Below, piece after piece: positions 15,791 to 24,344 of a DNA stretch of 64,000 nucleotides. The stretch's first letter is position 1, and the number at the start of each line of letters is the position of its first letter. This DNA comes from Planctomycetaceae bacterium (GTDB lineage Bacteria > Planctomycetota > Phycisphaerae > UBA1845 > UTPLA1): contig CP030884.1 of the NCBI GenBank assembly GCA_006969385.1, positions 1,860,001 to 1,924,000 of the forward strand. Direction: 5' to 3'. The notes beneath the pieces are model-generated. The model did not search any database. It saw nothing but the letters and a program-made list of their open reading frames with translations, and had not been told where the DNA came from. The translations under genes and the position numbers were made by a program.

Positions 15791-15967
15791 CTAGGGAGGA
15801 GTGCGGTGGTCGGGCTCCAGTGGATCGTAACGTGTACCGCACCGTGTACAGGTCACGTGATCGTCGTCATCCCATATCAACAGGTCGCAGTCGCGTTCGC
15901 CGCAGGCGGGACAGGCGTCACCGGGTGCAACGAAGCAGCGATCGTGATCATTGACATGATCAGGCAT
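15791..15967 (-). CDS. Small zinc-ribbon protein
   Basis: The 58-residue protein from ATG 15967 contains two CxxC knuckles (CPAC and CTRC, about residues 18-21 and 38-41), a likely zinc ribbon. It overlaps the end of the upstream HTH gene by 8 nt and converges on the methylase gene with a 7-bp gap. Its role is unknown; small zinc ribbons of this kind occur in phage early regions. Confidence 0.65.
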   Translation of the reverse strand: MPDHVNDHDRCFVAPGDACPACGERDCDLLIWDDDDHVTCTRCGTRYDPLEPDHRTPP

Positions 15968-16286
15968 GGGTAAACATCCCGCGCTCAGCCTTCTTGAACC
16001 GCGCATCCTTGCCCTTCACCCGAATCTCACGGCTGATGGCCGCGTGTAACGTCGCGTGTGGTGTTTTGCCGTTGGTCTGCCAACCCGCCGCGATCACACG
16101 TTCGGCAATGATCTTGGTGGTAAGGGGCTCGTTGGCGTGGCGTAATACTTTGACGGCGAGGTCGAGGGCGCTGGGGGCCTTGGTCTTGGGTTTGGATGTG
16201 GCTTTCTTTTTCGACGTGGGTCGTGCCTTCGCGTTTGTCTTGCGCCGGCGTGCTGGGGTTTTCTTGGTGGTGGTCTTCTTGGCCAT
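15960..16286 (-). CDS. HARE-HTH domain protein
   Basis: The start is set at ATG 16286 (MAKKTTTKKTPARR), with AAGGAG upstream. The 108-residue protein has a Lys/Arg-rich N-terminal tail of about 45 residues. A C-terminal winged helix of the HARE-HTH (HB1/ASXL) type follows: ALDLAVKVLRHANEPLTTK, WQTNGKTPHATLHAAISREI and FKKAERGMFT. The family links chromatin and restriction or modification proteins to DNA. Next to a ParB-methylase, a DNA-binding helper role is plausible. It is in an operon with the zinc-ribbon gene. Confidence 0.85.
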   Translation of the reverse strand: MAKKTTTKKTPARRRKTNAKARPTSKKKATSKPKTKAPSALDLAVKVLRHANEPLTTKIIAERVIAAGWQTNGKTPHATLHAAISREIRVKGKDARFKKAERGMFTHA

Positions 16287-16331
16287 CGGATTCTCCTTAT
16301 TGAATGAATGGTTAGCTATACGCGGGTGCAA

Positions 16332-16586
16332 CTAACACCCCGCGACACGTTGGATCTCGTTGAGGATGTCGTGAATCATCGAGTTGGTGGCATTGGGTTC
16401 ACCGCGTCGGGTGGTGCCGCAGACGACCTTGGCGGCGTGGTAGGCAATCGAATAGCGTTCGTCGGCGTCGAGGGTGCGATCGAACGCAACGTCGACGTCG
16501 TGGGTGGATACCAGCGCGCCGGTATCGGTACGGCGAATGGTGAGGTCATCTTCGACGCCTTGGATGGTGATATGTGTGATGATCAT
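16332..16586 (-). CDS. Small unknown protein of the phage-like module
   Basis: From ATG 16586 (MIITHITIQGVEDDL) this is an 84-residue acidic protein of predicted beta-alpha pattern, without recognised motifs. It is first in the minus-strand trio with the HARE-HTH and zinc-ribbon genes (45 bp gap). An earlier in-frame start at 16640 is possible but less likely, because the extra residues look random. Confidence 0.55.
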   Translation of the reverse strand: MIITHITIQGVEDDLTIRRTDTGALVSTHDVDVAFDRTLDADERYSIAYHAAKVVCGTTRRGEPNATNSMIHDILNEIQRVAGC

Positions 16587-16749
16587 TTGGTTGGCCTTTC
16601 GGGTATCGATTACCTGCTTCGACGACACACATGAGTCCATGACGGGCGGAAAACATCAAGCTCATTCGACTGTCATGTCGGACCTTGGGCGTGACGCTGG
16701 CGGTGATGATGCGGGTCGCCTTGTGGTTAGAAAACCAATTACAAAGTGT

Positions 16750-16777
16750 TTGCAACTATATTAGCATGGGCTATAAT
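16750..16777 (+). promoter_or_regulatory. Sigma-70-like promoter for the HNH gene
   Basis: TTGCAA (16750-16755) and a perfect TATAAT (16772-16777) are 16 bp apart, 20 bp before ATG 16798. An AGGAAG ribosome-binding site follows at about 16789. Confidence 0.6.
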
Positions 16778-16797
16778 TAAGCATAAGTAGGAAGTAC

Positions 16798-17121
16798 ATG
16801 ATGCCCAAACGTCCACCGCGATTACAGAAGCCCGCATGGCAGCAAGGGGCGCCGCGCCCGTCATCGTGCCAGCGTGGTTACGATCGTCGTTGGATGAAGA
16901 TTGCGAAGACGTATATCGAATGTCATCCGATCTGCATCGATCCCTTTGGTGATCATGCCGGACGCGTCGTTGCTGCCGAACATGTGGATCACATTGTGCC
17001 GCTACGAAAGGGCGGCACGCATGATGAAAGCAATTTGCAAGCGCTGTGTGCGCGGTGTCACTCGAAGAAGACGGTTCGGTACGATGGTGGCTTCGGTCAC
17101 GCGCCGCGCCGGTCAACCTGA
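16798..17121 (+). CDS. HNH endonuclease (phage packaging type)
   Basis: The 107-residue protein carries a clear HNH/beta-beta-alpha-metal motif: EHVDHIVPLRKGG, then DESNLQALCARCHSKKT. A conserved Cys-rich start follows the RGYDRRW segment. Small HNH proteins beside terminases assist cos or pac cleavage in phages. Here the gene precedes the small terminase by 187 bp. The start could be ATG 16798 or 16801. Confidence 0.88.
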   Translation: MMPKRPPRLQKPAWQQGAPRPSSCQRGYDRRWMKIAKTYIECHPICIDPFGDHAGRVVAAEHVDHIVPLRKGGTHDESNLQALCARCHSKKTVRYDGGFGHAPRRST

Positions 17122-17135
17122 ATCTGGCTGTAGGG

Positions 17136-17163
17136 CAGTCCCCCCGGGGGGAGGCTGTTTTTT
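17136..17163 (+). terminator. Likely terminator after the HNH gene
   Basis: CAGTCCCCCC and GGGGGGAGGCTG form a GC-rich stem with a small bulge, followed by TTTTTT. It lies 15 bp after the HNH stop. Confidence 0.6.
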
Positions 17164-17308
17164 GGGCATGATTCGATGTCGACCATTGGCGAAGCCTGCG
17201 CACCTTTTCGAGGGTTTTGCTATAGGGGGGGATCGGTGTTGGGGGCTGGTCTTGTGGGGCGCACACAGACGCTGAATCAAATCCCTAACCTACAAATGAG
17301 GCGAAGTC

Positions 17309-17806
17309 ATGGGACGTCGCGGGCCTGCTCCCACACCAACTGAGAAACTTCGGATGCGTGGGAGTCCGCTCGCCACCAAGGCGCGACTTGCCAAAGAGGT
17401 TAAGGGCCCGACCGGTCGCCCCGCCTGCCCGGCATGGCTCGATGCAGATGCTAAGAAGGCATGGAAGCAACTCGTACCGCAGCTTGAGTCGATGCGTGTG
17501 TTGACCAAGATCGATTGCAATGCATTGGCGCGCTACTGTCGCTTGTGGTCGCGCTGGCGGCGGGCGGAAGAGTTCATCGAAAAGAACGGCGAGATGTATC
17601 CGCTCAAGGACGAGAGCGGTCGAATCAAATACATGCAGCAATGGCCACAGGTCTCGATCTCGACCAAGTTGGCCCAGCAGTTGACTCGGCTCGAGCAGGA
17701 ATTCGGAATGACGCCGTCGGCGCGATCCCGGCTGCAAGTCGACAAATTACCTACGATTGATGATGAAGACCCGACGGCGAAGTTTATCCGGCTGGCGGGG
17801 ATTTAA
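17309..17806 (+). CDS. Phage terminase small subunit, P27 family
   Basis: The 165-residue protein starts MGRRGPAPTPTEKLRMRGSP and has the helical core (WLDADAKKAWKQLVPQL and ALARYCRLWSRWRRAEEFI) and C-terminal STKLAQQLTRLEQEFGMTPSAR typical of P27-type small terminases. These recognise packaging sites. No large terminase, portal or capsid gene follows; the next 450 bp are non-coding and the following genes are host-type on the other strand. The module is therefore a truncated prophage or a satellite that redirects a helper's packaging. Confidence 0.9.
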   Translation: MGRRGPAPTPTEKLRMRGSPLATKARLAKEVKGPTGRPACPAWLDADAKKAWKQLVPQLESMRVLTKIDCNALARYCRLWSRWRRAEEFIEKNGEMYPLKDESGRIKYMQQWPQVSISTKLAQQLTRLEQEFGMTPSARSRLQVDKLPTIDDEDPTAKFIRLAGI

Positions 17807-18261
17807 CTGATTTATGCTATCTTTAAAGTTGAGCTAGACGAACAATGGGCTGCGCCCCTGACGTTATTCGATTTCATTTCTAATGATCGCTTGATGTTTG
17901 ATTGATTTCCAACTTAACCTGGCCTGCTCCCCTAAATCTGATCCAGTTACTATGAGAGTCCCTATCGGCCCGATGCTGCGCAGTTTCCGAGTAGCATGTA
18001 CCAATGTGGGACGTCAAATCCAATTCGGATTACCACTGCCTTGGCGAGGTTATTGATTGTGCCTGCTTAAGTGTTCCTACATGAAATCTCGTAGGCGTGT
18101 CGGTGCAGGCTTTTCGAGGAGGGATGCGAGAGTCATCAGAGGCTGCGCCCAACATCCCGCTCTATGGGTTCGAGGAAGAAGATGAGCCTTTGGGGTGGTC
18201 GAATTTGAAAACCAACTATCTTGAGCACGCCTGTCATGGTTGTCCTGAGGACTAGTGAAAT
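17807..18261. other. Intergenic region, edge of the phage-like module
   Basis: This is 455 bp without a convincing gene. Codon structure and Shine-Dalgarno signals are absent in all frames. It marks the change from phage-like genes to the minus-strand kinase operon and may hold an attachment site, but I see no repeat of it elsewhere in the window. Confidence 0.4.
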
Positions 18262-19251
18262 TCACGTTTCCAAGAGACGCAGGTTGTTTAGCGAAAGATC
18301 TTGAAACTCAGTGGGCGACATGATGGTCGGATTGCGCATCGAATAGTCCTGGTCAATAAGGTTTCGGTCGTTGGGCTGAAGCGCATGATGAGGTTCCTTG
18401 AATTCATACCACCTTCTCTGTGCGCCGTGATTTAATCGTGCATGATAATAACGTTGCATTTTGACAAGCTCCAACGTCAAGGTAGGCGTCCAAAACGCTA
18501 GTCCTCTCTCTAATCCAACCAATGCAAGCTCACCAAAGAGAAACACATACCCGGAATTTGGAGTGGATATCGTGTATATGCGGGTCCATTGCCTCCATTG
18601 ATATGTGATGGTTCGTTCGTACTCGCCTGCCGCGAAACCGGTAAGCAGCGTGGCAAGGTCGCATTCACCTTCAAGTCGACGTTCCGTTTGAGCGAATACT
18701 TCGGTTATTTCATCGACGTCGGCCGTTTCAATCGTCGGTAGAGGGTCAGTGTAACGACCGAGCCGAGACTCAATCCGAGCCCGCAATCCATTTTGCAACC
18801 GATCTACGACTATCTTGCGACGTTCCTTCTTTTTAGCGGGCAATTCCGATAGATCGATGAAATTGAGGTGTGTGGTCGTATCCAGAAAAAAGAGACCGGC
18901 TTGCCGCTTATCGTGAGCCGCAATCTTCTGGCGCTTCTCATATACGACTTCTCGGGTCTCCACCGTTGGGGGTTGTATCACATGGCCAACGAAGTAGGCG
19001 GGGTTCTCCTCAGCGATGGGCGTCTCGCCTTCAAACTCAATCCTTAGTGCGAGCGACTGGTTTGTTTTTGCAGAAACGACCCACTCTAGAAGGAACGCGG
19101 ATTCTGGGATAAGACGAAGTGTGCCTTTTGGTTGCGTTTGGGGCTCAATCGTCAGAATCTTGGTTCTTGTCGGGAGAAACGCGATATATATTACGTCGAA
19201 ATCTTCTTGAGCCGTATGGCACCAGGTTGTTATGTCGGATGTCTTGCTCAC
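18262..19251 (-). CDS. Unknown protein, last gene of the kinase-FGE operon
   Basis: GTG 19251 is preferred because GAGGA lies 9 bp upstream and it avoids overlap with the previous gene; the frame is open to 19302. The 329-residue protein has no signal peptide. Its N-terminal half is beta-rich (DVIYIAFLPTRTKILTIEP) and its C-terminal half is helical and aromatic (YQWRQWTRIYTIS, MQRYYHARLNHG). I do not recognise the family. It is the fourth gene after the sigma factor, the kinase-FGE and a second unknown, so it is probably an effector or substrate of that signalling unit (inference). Confidence 0.65.
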   Translation of the reverse strand: MSKTSDITTWCHTAQEDFDVIYIAFLPTRTKILTIEPQTQPKGTLRLIPESAFLLEWVVSAKTNQSLALRIEFEGETPIAEENPAYFVGHVIQPPTVETREVVYEKRQKIAAHDKRQAGLFFLDTTTHLNFIDLSELPAKKKERRKIVVDRLQNGLRARIESRLGRYTDPLPTIETADVDEITEVFAQTERRLEGECDLATLLTGFAAGEYERTITYQWRQWTRIYTISTPNSGYVFLFGELALVGLERGLAFWTPTLTLELVKMQRYYHARLNHGAQRRWYEFKEPHHALQPNDRNLIDQDYSMRNPTIMSPTEFQDLSLNNLRLLET

Positions 19252-19273
19252 AATAAAAGATCCTCGTGAAGGC

Positions 19274-19738
19274 CTACGGGCGGGGGTCGTCACGCGGTGC
19301 ATTTTTGCTGGTATCGGTAAGCTGAATCCAAACGGCTCTAGCGGTCATCAGGTAGTCTTTGGAGTCGTGTTTGAAGGACCATTCTTTCTTCGATGGCTGT
19401 AACACATCTATTGGGTAATCGGTTTTGGTTTCGTGTTGCCCTCCATTGCCTTCGGTCCAGCCGTCATCGGGAATGGAGGTTATCTGCTGGATCGCCGAAA
19501 TTTCGGTATCAGCTTCGATGTGCTTGCGGCAATCATCAAGTATTTGTTGATTCAGTAATGCGGCAAGTTCAAGCGAATCTTCGGCGATGAACGGTTTGCT
19601 CCACCATGCGAGTTCAGTGAGTTCACTAAAGCGTTTGCGATATTCATCGTGCGCGTCAGCTGTGATATTCCTTGCAGTATCTTTGTTGGTGTTAGACTCG
19701 CGGAATGTCAACCATAGGTGTGTCAGGTAGAGGGGCAT
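19274..19738 (-). CDS. Unknown acidic protein of the kinase-FGE operon
   Basis: The 154-residue protein (MPLYLTHLWLTFRESNTNK) is Trp/Glu/Asp-rich and has no membrane segment or known motif. It follows the kinase gene by 12 bp and precedes the gene at 18262-19251 by 22 bp, all on the same strand. It is likely a small accessory protein. Support is its position in a tight operon with good spacing, not homology. Confidence 0.6.
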   Translation of the reverse strand: MPLYLTHLWLTFRESNTNKDTARNITADAHDEYRKRFSELTELAWWSKPFIAEDSLELAALLNQQILDDCRKHIEADTEISAIQQITSIPDDGWTEGNGGQHETKTDYPIDVLQPSKKEWSFKHDSKDYLMTARAVWIQLTDTSKNAPRDDPRP

Positions 19739-19750
19739 GATAATATCCTT

Positions 19751-21943
19751 TCAGTTAATGGTCTCGCTGCACGCGCAGCGAAATCCAAGTTGCATTGACC
19801 ACTTTGTTTGAAGTTGGTCGCCATCATTTTCCCGAGCGTAGGGATAAGTACGACGGGTGGCGCAGTTAATATAATCTGGGTCAAGAACGTATGAGGCTCC
19901 CATGATTATGACAACAGTCGAGACGCCAATATCGACAGTCTCGGTCCATTCGGAGACATTGCTGGCGCCATGAAAAAGCCCATTGGGTGTACACAAACTT
20001 GGTGCAGACCTTACGGGCATCGAGCGCGATTTATATACCTCAAGACTCACTTTCAGTTGGGCAAGGCTGGTCTTGCTAATATCGCTCGACGAGATGTCCG
20101 ATCGCTCTGCTGGCATTATGTCACCCCAAGGAAGTAATCGCCGATCTGGAAAGCGCATCGCAAACTCCCATTCGGCTGCAGTGGGTAACCGTTTTCCCAC
20201 GAAACGACAATAGGCATTGGCATCTTCCCATGAGACCCCAACTACCGGCCGATCTAAGAATCCGGGGATTTCGGTGGCGAATTTCCAAAAGGCCGGTTGT
20301 GGATGTCCGGTCTGGTCCACAAAAACCTTATAGTCGCGGTTTGATACTTCACATACGTCGATGAAAAAAGGGTCGATTATGACCGAAATCTGTTTGCGGT
20401 CTGTACCTTCGCCGCACAGAAACGGCCCGCCTTCGAACCGTACCATACTTTTATCATCAACAGCAGCCGCGCGAGTGGATGGATGCGCGGGCGAGTTCAG
20501 CGAAAGCGTAATATCGGTATGTGGGCGAGGAATAAAGAGGGAGGTTTCAATGAAGTTACCCGATGCCTGATGTGCAATCAGGCGGTAAAGGCCAACTGGC
20601 AGGGAGATTTCAGTGTTCGCTGTGGCCAGAGTGTGCAAGGGTTCGAATTCTAAAGTCTCGTTGTTTAACGCCCGAACGTCGAGTTGCGTATCCTGATCGT
20701 CGCATGTGATTCGAATAATACTTTTATCAGCGCTTTGACGAAGGCTGAATTGCCTCCAAAGCGATAAAGTAAGAACGATAACGATTATTCCGATGACCGT
20801 GCGAGAGATCCGACGGTCTCGCTGGACTCTTCTCCAGATGCGTCGAGGCACAGAATGTGGTCTGGCAACGATTGGGTCACCCGCAAGGAAGCAACGCAGA
20901 TCGGCCGAGATATGTGCTGCCGTCGGGTATCGGTCTTCCGGCCTCTTTTCGATAGCCTTTTGGCAAATCGTTGCCAAGTCTTCAGGGATAGCCTTGTCTA
21001 TCGATCGAAGGCGCGGGGGTTCATGTTCAACAATCGCCCGCATGATTTGCATCGGGGTTGAGCCGTCAAACGGACGCTGAAGGCTCAACATCTCGTACAA
21101 TACAACGCCAAGCGAAAAGATATCGCTACGCCGATCAACGCGGTTTGAAGTGATGCTCGCCTGCTCTGGGGACATGTAGTAATACGTGCCTACAACAGAA
21201 GTCTGCGTGCAGTCGTCGTCTGTGATGTGCTTTGCAATTCCAAAATCTGTCAGACGCGGACCGTGTTCCCGGTCGATCAGAATATTCGAAGGCTTGACGT
21301 CTCGATGTACAATGTTGGCGCGGTGGGCGCATTCCAGGGCGTCGGCGATAATGGCGAGAATCTCGGCGGCGCGGCGATACCACACTTGACGGTCAGCCTT
21401 TTTCGATTTGATTAAGTCGTGTTGTTCGGAAAGCAGGATCGACAGTGTGGGGCCGTCGACGAACTCAGTGACCAGATAGCTGTCCGATCCGACCTGTCCG
21501 AAACGATAGACAGGTACGATGGCCGGGTGACGCAGGGCGGCAGTGGCACGGGCTTCATCACGAAAGCGCGCAATAGCCTGTTCTGACGAAGTCAGATGCC
21601 CGGCTACAACCTTCAACGCGACTTTTCGATCGAGTAGTGTATCTTTGGCTAGATAGACGACCCCCATACCACCTTCACCGAGGCGATGCAGGATTGTGAA
21701 CTCATCGATTTGTTCGGCCGGTGAAGCAGTTTTGTCGGAGGTCGTTACGGTTACCTGTAGCAAATCGTCACCGGCTTCGGCGTGGTGAATAAGGAGAGAG
21801 TGAATTCGCTTGTGGGAGGCTTCGTCCGGACAGGCCTTGCGCAAGTAAGCGTCCCGCTCATCGGGTGGTAGGTCCAGAGCGCGAAGAAAAACGTCGCGTT
21901 CATCCCATGAATCACCTCTGATTGTCTCGTCAGTATTTCCCAT
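19751..21943 (-). CDS. Membrane Ser/Thr kinase fused to formylglycine-generating-enzyme (SUMF1-like) domain
   Basis: The start is set at ATG 21943 (MGNTDETIRGDSW). The 730-residue protein has an N-terminal helical segment typical of planctomycete kinases. The Pkn2-type kinase domain (about residues 80-340) has GEGGMGVVYLAKD, catalytic HRDVKPSNIL near residue 213 and a DFG motif (LTDFGIAKH). One transmembrane helix (about 383-400) and a beta-rich linker follow. The C-terminal FGE-sulfatase domain (about 500-730) has VGVSWEDANAYCRFVGKRLP, AAEWEFAMR and the terminal LGFRCA. The kinase faces the cytoplasm and the FGE-like domain lies across the membrane, probably as sensor or ligand-binding domain. 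The sigma factor gene is 54 bp upstream. Confidence 0.9.
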   Translation of the reverse strand: MGNTDETIRGDSWDERDVFLRALDLPPDERDAYLRKACPDEASHKRIHSLLIHHAEAGDDLLQVTVTTSDKTASPAEQIDEFTILHRLGEGGMGVVYLAKDTLLDRKVALKVVAGHLTSSEQAIARFRDEARATAALRHPAIVPVYRFGQVGSDSYLVTEFVDGPTLSILLSEQHDLIKSKKADRQVWYRRAAEILAIIADALECAHRANIVHRDVKPSNILIDREHGPRLTDFGIAKHITDDDCTQTSVVGTYYYMSPEQASITSNRVDRRSDIFSLGVVLYEMLSLQRPFDGSTPMQIMRAIVEHEPPRLRSIDKAIPEDLATICQKAIEKRPEDRYPTAAHISADLRCFLAGDPIVARPHSVPRRIWRRVQRDRRISRTVIGIIVIVLTLSLWRQFSLRQSADKSIIRITCDDQDTQLDVRALNNETLEFEPLHTLATANTEISLPVGLYRLIAHQASGNFIETSLFIPRPHTDITLSLNSPAHPSTRAAAVDDKSMVRFEGGPFLCGEGTDRKQISVIIDPFFIDVCEVSNRDYKVFVDQTGHPQPAFWKFATEIPGFLDRPVVGVSWEDANAYCRFVGKRLPTAAEWEFAMRFPDRRLLPWGDIMPAERSDISSSDISKTSLAQLKVSLEVYKSRSMPVRSAPSLCTPNGLFHGASNVSEWTETVDIGVSTVVIIMGASYVLDPDYINCATRRTYPYARENDGDQLQTKWSMQLGFRCACSETIN

Positions 21944-21997
21944 CAACTCTTTTGGCCGGATTCTGTGGGTTAAGCTGCGCAACAAATCGAATCTAAA

Positions 21998-22576
21998 TTA
22001 CTGGTCAGGTGGAGCCTCGGGTTTGGGAGGCGTGAGTCGTTCTCTGAGCCAAGCCTTGGCGTAATCCCAGGCCCGACGAGTCTTGGAATAGGCGTCACCG
22101 GTGTCCGCAGCAATCTCATGCAATGTCATGCCGGCATATATGCGGAGTAGGACGACCCGTGCGATCTCTGGTTGCTTTTCACCAAGTTCCGCCAGCGCCT
22201 CCTGCAGGTCGAGGACAGCAATGGGGTCTTTAGAGTTCTCCCACGTAACCTCCACCATCGGAGCGCGGTTCGCGATTCCACCGCCGCGCTTCTCCGCGAG
22301 ATCCCGGCGGGCCTGATCAACCAGAACGTCCTGCATGGCACGACTAAGCAGGAAAAAAAAATGGCGGCGATTTTCTGCGTTGAGCGTCTCTTTACCGGCC
22401 AGCCGCTGATAGGCCTCACCGAGCAACTCGGTGGTTTGAAATGGTGCATTGGGATTATTGCGAGAAAATCGCTTGGCGACCCGTTTCAGATCTTTGTAGA
22501 CGTACTCGAAAAGTTGGTTCTGGGCCCCTTCTTGACCGGCTTTCATATCGTGTAGCAAAGATGTGATTGTTCCCAT
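21998..22576 (-). CDS. ECF sigma factor (planctomycete kinase-linked type), copy 1
   Basis: ATG 22576 is chosen for its AGGAG at normal spacing. The 192-residue protein has sigma region 2 (VYKDLKRVAKRFSR, TTELLGEAYQRLAGK, FFFLLSRAMQDVLVDQARR) and region 4 (VVLLRIYAGMTLHEIAADTG, SKTRRAWDYAKAWLRERL). It lacks an anti-sigma factor; in this group the adjacent kinase is thought to control activity. Transcription is divergent from the lipoprotein-caspase operon across 144 bp, so it may control both sides. Confidence 0.93.
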   Translation of the reverse strand: MGTITSLLHDMKAGQEGAQNQLFEYVYKDLKRVAKRFSRNNPNAPFQTTELLGEAYQRLAGKETLNAENRRHFFFLLSRAMQDVLVDQARRDLAEKRGGGIANRAPMVEVTWENSKDPIAVLDLQEALAELGEKQPEIARVVLLRIYAGMTLHEIAADTGDAYSKTRRAWDYAKAWLRERLTPPKPEAPPDQ

Positions 22577-22720
22577 GGCTGACTGCTCCTGCCGCGAGCG
22601 CCCATTGTAAAGAGCCTTATCCCATTGACACAAGGAAAACGAAAAAACCTGCGCAGTCTCACGCGCGAATCGCGGCTGTAGTTCATGGTCAAGAGGCGAC
22701 TATTTCTGGAGGGCGCGGCA

Positions 22721-24301
22721 ATGCGGTCTTGTATTTATGTGGCAATCATCCTAGTGGCAATTTTGCTATGTGTGCTGGCTTGTGGTGCTTGCGCATCAAT
22801 CGACGTGTACCACGACTATCAGGCCAACATGGGTGGTGTGATGTATCGGCTTCCGCGTGGCGTTCTGCTGGTCAGTATTCCGATTACTCGTAGCGACTAT
22901 ATGGCAACTGAGCTGACGCGCTATGCCATGGAAAAAAAGGGAGTATTCAAAGGACTCCCACCAATCATCGTGCCAAAAGAGTGGCAGGACTCCGGAAATC
23001 AGCTTCCACCCGCGACCGGCGACAAGCTGGTGCTTTTCAAGCACGCAACCCCCGTTCTTGAGTATGCGGTGGAGCCGGATCCAGAGCAGTGCTACTTCAT
23101 TCGACTCAAAGGTGATGCAACGCAAAACCGCAATCTAACTTTGGCGCTTAACAACATGGGCGTCCTGACAGAGGGCGGATCGCAGGTTCAGGACAAGAAG
23201 CTCGAATTGGCCATGGCCACGATCGAAGCCGCAGCACGGATCGGCGCTTCTTCAGCGGGTCTTGCCATCAGAGAGCAGATAGCATCACCGCCGCCAGACG
23301 AGTTGAAAGCTGTGGCTGAGGCCGAGGCGCTGGCGCTCCGTACGGAGCTCGGTCAGATTCAGACTGAAAGACATCGTTGGGTGATTGACAATCCAATAGT
23401 TAAGCCAGCTGTACTTAGTGCGGCGCTTAACGCATTCGATGCGAGAGAAGCGCAGATCATCGCGAGTTTTCTGCAGGTCAAGTCGCAGACCTTTGCGGTG
23501 GTTTTCGAGATTCGGCCGACGATGGACGGCACGATCAATTCTGAAAATGGAAGACGCCCAGCAGTTTGGAAGAACACGCTTCTGACACTCGATCGATCTA
23601 ATGGTGTTAGCTATTGGGTCCAGGGAGCCAAGGATGACATCGTTGGTCCCATGGCGCTGCCTGCTGCGTTGTTCAAGAAAACGGAGCCCAATCAAGAAAA
23701 GCCATGTGATAAAACGAATTCGGTTGTCGAAACGGTTCCGGACAAGGGATCGGCGGCTGATGGCGAGCGTACATCGATTCAAATGTCCCTGACGAAGAAC
23801 GCGGCGTACGAGTTGCGCAGTCGTCCGCCAGCGAAAGTGAAACAGCCGAGTGGATTCGTGTATCGAATCCCAGGAGCTGTGGATGTCAGGATTTCTTCGT
23901 TTGATAAAAATGTGCTGAAACAGCATTTCATATATAGGACGATGCAAATTCCACAGGTTGGTTACATCGCTGCGCTTCCCCGAGATGCGGGTCTGAGTCC
24001 GGAACACCGTGTGGCGATCGCGCTATACGAAAAGACAGGTGCACTTAAGTCAATCGAAGTCGAATCAAAGTCGATTGATCCGGCTCGCATTCAGTCCTTC
24101 GGCGCGAACATATCGGAGTCGATTGACAAGTTGGCTGAGGCACGTCAGGCGGCAGCCGCGGCTGCTGCTGAGCGTCCTAGTCGTATTGCAAAGCTAACTG
24201 CACAAGTCAAGGAATTCAGCGAACTGGTCAGTGCGTTAAAGGCGGCGGGTTTGCCCGTCCCTCCCTTGCCCGACCCAACCGGGATGGTCGAGTCGGAATA
24301 G
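22721..24301 (+). CDS. Lipoprotein, first gene of the caspase operon
   Basis: ATG 22721 has GGAGGG 7-8 bp upstream. The 526-residue protein starts with a signal sequence ending in the lipobox LAC at Cys21 (VLACGACA). The body is beta-rich with repeated segments (YRLPRGVLLVSIPITRS; later VYRIPGAVDVRISSF). A C-terminal Ala-rich coiled segment (about 455-500) follows. The two similar segments suggest a duplicated domain, in the style of DUF4831-like proteins; this assignment is uncertain. It is 43 bp from the caspase gene. It is probably a periplasmic or outer-membrane partner of that peptidase. Confidence 0.75.
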   Translation: MRSCIYVAIILVAILLCVLACGACASIDVYHDYQANMGGVMYRLPRGVLLVSIPITRSDYMATELTRYAMEKKGVFKGLPPIIVPKEWQDSGNQLPPATGDKLVLFKHATPVLEYAVEPDPEQCYFIRLKGDATQNRNLTLALNNMGVLTEGGSQVQDKKLELAMATIEAAARIGASSAGLAIREQIASPPPDELKAVAEAEALALRTELGQIQTERHRWVIDNPIVKPAVLSAALNAFDAREAQIIASFLQVKSQTFAVVFEIRPTMDGTINSENGRRPAVWKNTLLTLDRSNGVSYWVQGAKDDIVGPMALPAALFKKTEPNQEKPCDKTNSVVETVPDKGSAADGERTSIQMSLTKNAAYELRSRPPAKVKQPSGFVYRIPGAVDVRISSFDKNVLKQHFIYRTMQIPQVGYIAALPRDAGLSPEHRVAIALYEKTGALKSIEVESKSIDPARIQSFGANISESIDKLAEARQAAAAAAAERPSRIAKLTAQVKEFSELVSALKAAGLPVPPLPDPTGMVESE

Positions 24302-24344
24302 GTTCACGCGCCCACAACATTCATCAAATTCAAAGGAGACACAC

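Noticed and set aside
17809..18060. Possible insertion-sequence end
   Set aside because: A few strings recall IS3-type ends, but no terminal inverted repeat, target duplication or transposase piece could be shown.
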